Shown here: one piece after another, positions 60,850 through 64,000 of the stretch
Layout of the letters: the number at the start of each line of letters is the position of its first letter
How positions within the stretch are numbered: position 1 is the first letter of the stretch
NCBI RefSeq assembly: GCF_004027225.2
Contig: NC_044289.2
Coordinates: forward strand, 11,618,354 to 11,682,353
Direction of reading: 5' to 3'
DNA from: Strigops habroptila
Taxonomy: Eukaryota > Chordata > Aves > Psittaciformes > Psittacidae
Length of the DNA: 64,000 nucleotides
Program-made: the position numbers and the translations under genes
The notes under the pieces: model-generated
Seen by the model: only the letters and a program-made list of their open reading frames with translations
Database searches by the model: none
Told to the model about the DNA's origin: nothing

Positions 60850-61022
60850 GCCAGAGGACAGGGGGGGAGATCCGAGAGTGTCCTCCCTGCTCAGCACGTG
60901 TCTGGTCCCCAAGACCCCCCAGGACCCACAGAGGCAGCTCTAGAGAAGAAGAAGTTGTATTTGCAACAGGGGAAGGAAGCACCTGGGCAGGAGCCGACCG
61001 AAGAAGCGCCTGTTTTCTAAGG
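60850..61022 (+). other. GHRH: Candidate GHRH non-coding exon 1
   Basis: The segment runs from the position expected for transcription start after the TATA box to a near-perfect donor, CTAAGG then GTAAGTG, at 61023. Vertebrate GHRH genes have a short non-coding first exon separated from the signal-peptide exon by an intron of some kilobases, as seen here. The 5' end is estimated. Confidence 0.5.
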
Positions 61023-63887
61023 GTAAGTGTGAGCCTCTGTACGTGCATGTAACAAGGTAATGGCTATTTGGAAATTGGAGACAGTGAAATTACACTGAAA
61101 TGCAATCAAATTGGCATCAGTAATCAGCTTTGGCAGGTACAACAGCCTTTGGTGACAGCCTGTTGTACTATACAAGACTTCTCTGTACCAAGTTGAATGA
61201 ACGAACAATAATTGAAACGATACGAAACAAGAACGAAACAATAATTGAACTATAGGATAAATGCAAACAAATAGAATTATAATACAGATGAGCCTTGTAA
61301 AAATGTTAGATGCTTACTGCCTGCAGCACAGTTCTCCTCTCTTGCTATACTGATGCAAGTTCCTTTTACACTGGAAAATGAAGAGTGTTTTACTCACCTG
61401 CTGATAAAACTGTGTTTGAGCCAAACCAAAGTACGAGGAGAAGCACAACAGTGTTGTTGCAGGTAACGTGAAGCCAGCTACAACGAGGCAGAGCAAGGCA
61501 CTGAAAAGGATTTCTGCTTTTCTAATGTAGGATTTCATACTATAAAAGTCTGGACTTTACAAAACAGCAGGCATGGTAAATGCTTCGTTTCATCTACACA
61601 GTGGTATTTTTAAGAGTGATCAGATCAGGGTTTCAGAACCAGTAAGACAGAAGTTATCCACCTCTCCGACATCATTTCCACAATGCTGCTGTTAGTGCTG
61701 CACAGGGTGGGATGAAGCTATCACGCTTTATCTGCTGGAATGGTGCTAAAAGCTCTTCATCTTAAGGGGAATTTATTTATTAATCATTTTTGCACATGCT
61801 GCCAGAAAGGAAAGGAAGGTGTCCCTCACCTCAGGAGAATCGTGAAGGTAACAAGGTTTTGCAGAGCTGTCAAGTTGCAGGAGACACTTCAATTCGCAGT
61901 GTCTCCTCTGCAACAGCAGACAGCTCTGGGAAGGGGGTGCAGGACCCTGATTTCAGACTCCTTCCCAAGGGAAAAAAGCGGACAGAAATACCTCAAAAGC
62001 TGGGATGAGAAGCAGACTGTAGAGTTAAGGGAGAGAAGCCAAAGAGAGAGAAAACAGGAGGAGAAAGGCAAAGCCAGAAACAATTAAAAAGAAAAAACCA
62101 AACAGTAGAGAAAGAGAAAAGATCTCAAAGGGACAAAAAGTGGTTCTGGAGAAAACCCAGCAGGCAAAGCTGAGAAACCAGATACAGAGAGGAAGTGGTA
62201 ATTGGGGCTGTATCCTAGGAAATAAAAAGGACTAGGTTTGCATTTACATGGATACTTCTCAGCTCACACAGCAGCTTTCCTGGGACTGATTAAATCTCCT
62301 GGTTGACGCTTTCTACAGATGCAGGTGCCTGAGTCTCCTGGTATCCCCCAACAGATGCTTTAGATCATCTCCTCTATGTGGAAAGATTGCATTTGGGATT
62401 TATCTTAGAGCTTTTTAGGGGAGAGCACAGAAGAGGCATGTCTTTTCAAGTTCAAATGAAAAAGAGGGCAAGCAGGAAAAGTGCACATTAAACCCAGAAG
62501 CCCTGCAGGTCTCTTAAAGTCACTTCTTTTGCTTCTTCTGAGCATTCCTCGGCTGTCTGAGGCAGCCAGAGCAATTCCATAACAGACCAGGTATCAGAGG
62601 GAGCCAGGAGTTAACAAGAAGCTCTGCTGGAGCCAGGAGCAATGGTGCTGCTCCCAGGGGAGCAGACAGGGAAGCTGCTAGTCTAATGGCTGAGAGCACA
62701 AGCAGCAGGAGGCAGGCTGAGAATGAGTTTGTGATAAGAAAGCCCATTTCTTAGTGCACTGCTTTTCCCCGTGGCTGTCCCTGCACTGCTGACACTGCCA
62801 CTAATTCTGTTCTCTTTCACGGTACCAAGATCAGACCCACTTGCAAGACCCCCAGTTCCTTACTCAGCCTTCCCCTACAGTCAGGAGAGTGGGCAGCTGT
62901 GTCGGAGCAGTAGAACAGAGCTCACTGCTGATGTTTTCCATCAGAAGGGGTCCCCTCCTACCATCACCATCAGTAAAACCCACTGCTTGGAAAGTCTGCT
63001 TTGGGCAATTAGAAGCCCAAACAAACCCTTTCCATTTGGAAGCTGCTCTTTTTGAAAGAAAGTATTGTTATACATTTGGAAGGTTGTTTTTCTTTTCTCT
63101 TACGGAGATCAAACATCTTTCTGCTCCTTTCTTCTATAAAATAAGACAGAGAACAGTGAAACTTGATATTTTAAAGATTTCTATCCACATTCTTAAAGAA
63201 TCTTTTTTTTTTTGAGCAAAAGATCAATCGCTTTCAGTTGAAACTCAGGAAGAGCATTCACTGAAATATTTTCCTCCCGTCCTTCGCTTCCAAAGACAAA
63301 AGCTCCTGGGGGTGTGCAACCTCAGCCCACTGTCCTGAGTCATTCCCAGCCCCAGGACACGAAGCACAGCAGTGTCTAGCAGAGGGCAGACACGGCTCAA
63401 TTCCATCTCACCTTCCACCAAAGCTGGTGCTCAGGGCTGCGTAGGCACCTCACCAAGTGGTGGGGGGGCTCCTCTCAACACAGCAGCAGTCCAGCTCTCC
63501 TGAAGGGATGTGTTTTCTCCAGTCCCCCCCCCCCTACCCAAACACAGTGACTGAAGTTATGGTGGTTGGTTTGGCTAACCAAGCTCAGCCCTTTGATAAA
63601 TGGGTTTGCCAGGGTTACCTGCGGGCCAGGATTATCCCTCTGCCCAGGGTTTTTACTTGGATTTCACTGTTTCTCCCCCATCTCAGGACATCCACCAAGG
63701 CCGCCCAGGCAGCTGTTAGGCACAGACCTGTGCCGTAGCCATGTGAGCAGACACACAGCCCTGGCAGAGCAGAGGGCAGGAGAGGTTCCAAAGGCTGCTC
63801 ACAGATGGTCCTGTGCAGGCAGTGAGTGGCACAAAGGTGGCACTTGGCCTCCCCTCATTGCCACTGACTGACTGCTCTGCATTTCAG
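61023..63887 (+). other. GHRH: GHRH intron 1 (predicted)
   Basis: The 2.9-kb interval ends in a pyrimidine-rich ATTTCAG at 63881-63887. It includes a 13-bp direct repeat (61204-61216 and 61237-61249) and, on the opposite strand, an unassigned hydrophobic frame at 61398-61538. Nothing else was recognised. Confidence 0.5.
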
Positions 63888-63907
63888 GTGACTCCAAAGG
63901 GTGGAAG

Positions 63908-63987
63908 ATGCTGGATAAGGCCACCCTGCTCCTGTTCCTGCATTTAGTCACATGCTCCATCTCCTCTCCTCTCTACCCAGCTCTCAG
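63908..63987 (+). CDS. GHRH: GHRH, growth hormone-releasing hormone precursor, first coding exon (partial gene)
   Basis: The exon opens after ATTTCAG at 63887 and codes from ATG at 63908 to 63987, where CTCAG meets donor GTAAGC. It encodes about 26 residues starting MLDKATLLLFLHLVTC, a typical short signal peptide with a leucine-rich core and a likely cleavage around the CSISS segment, then the start of the pro-region (PLYPAL). The sequence resembles the start of avian GHRH precursors as I recall them, and the location beside MANBAL in divergent orientation is that of human GHRH. The mature hormone exon, needed for proof, lies past the window end. GHRH is secreted by hypothalamic neurons and drives pituitary growth hormone release through a class B receptor. 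Confidence 0.75.
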
Positions 63988-64000
63988 GTAAGCTGCTGAG

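Overview
This window is vertebrate nuclear DNA, almost certainly from a bird. It carries four 3'-terminal CR1 LINE fragments, the commonest avian repeat, and a split cellular SRC gene. The deduced SRC protein is exactly 533 residues, the avian length. It differs from my recollection of chicken c-Src at several unique-domain positions, which suggests a bird other than chicken. The gene order BLCAP(+) - SRC(-) - MANBAL(-) - GHRH(+) matches, in inverted orientation, the block on human 20q11.23.

Layout. Positions 1-1389 are the tail of a BLCAP intron. Positions 1390 to about 3055 are the last BLCAP exon, with the whole 87-codon reading frame and a poly(A) signal. About 3.06-7.85 kb is the convergent intergenic space between BLCAP and SRC, with no gene seen. 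About 7.86-20.19 kb holds the SRC 3' UTR, its 11 coding exons on the minus strand, and an 18-nt neuronal N1 microexon. From 20.19 to about 37 kb lies the long SRC 5' intron. It contains a GC-rich island with a strong minus-strand donor (23.4-24.0 kb) and ends in a large CpG island (about 36.3-37.35 kb), the likely main SRC promoter, which is overlapped by a degenerate minisatellite. About 37.4-47.4 kb is intergenic or far-upstream SRC sequence. MANBAL runs on the minus strand from about 54.4 to 47.5 kb, starting in its own CpG island. About 54.5-60.8 kb is intergenic. A TATA box and candidate first exon at 60.8-61.0 kb, followed by a coding exon with a signal peptide at 63.9 kb, are the start of GHRH. 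That gene continues beyond the window.

The genes do not form a pathway. BLCAP is a small membrane protein, SRC a membrane-anchored tyrosine kinase, MANBAL a small membrane protein of unknown function, and GHRH a hypothalamic releasing hormone. The GC-rich half (about 5-37 kb) yields many long open frames on both strands. I treat these as composition artefacts because they lack family signatures and coherent splice structure.

I did not find an unmistakable new system. The observations most worth a second look are the N1 microexon with its pyrimidine-rich control region, the poly(A) signal held between U and A tracts at the SRC 3' end, the promoter minisatellite, an RFX-like inverted repeat at the MANBAL promoter, two unassigned frames that run into consensus splice donors (61.4-61.5 kb minus, 55.8-56.3 kb plus), and a possible editing duplex around the BLCAP start codon. 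All coordinates come from reading by eye, and I ran no database search.
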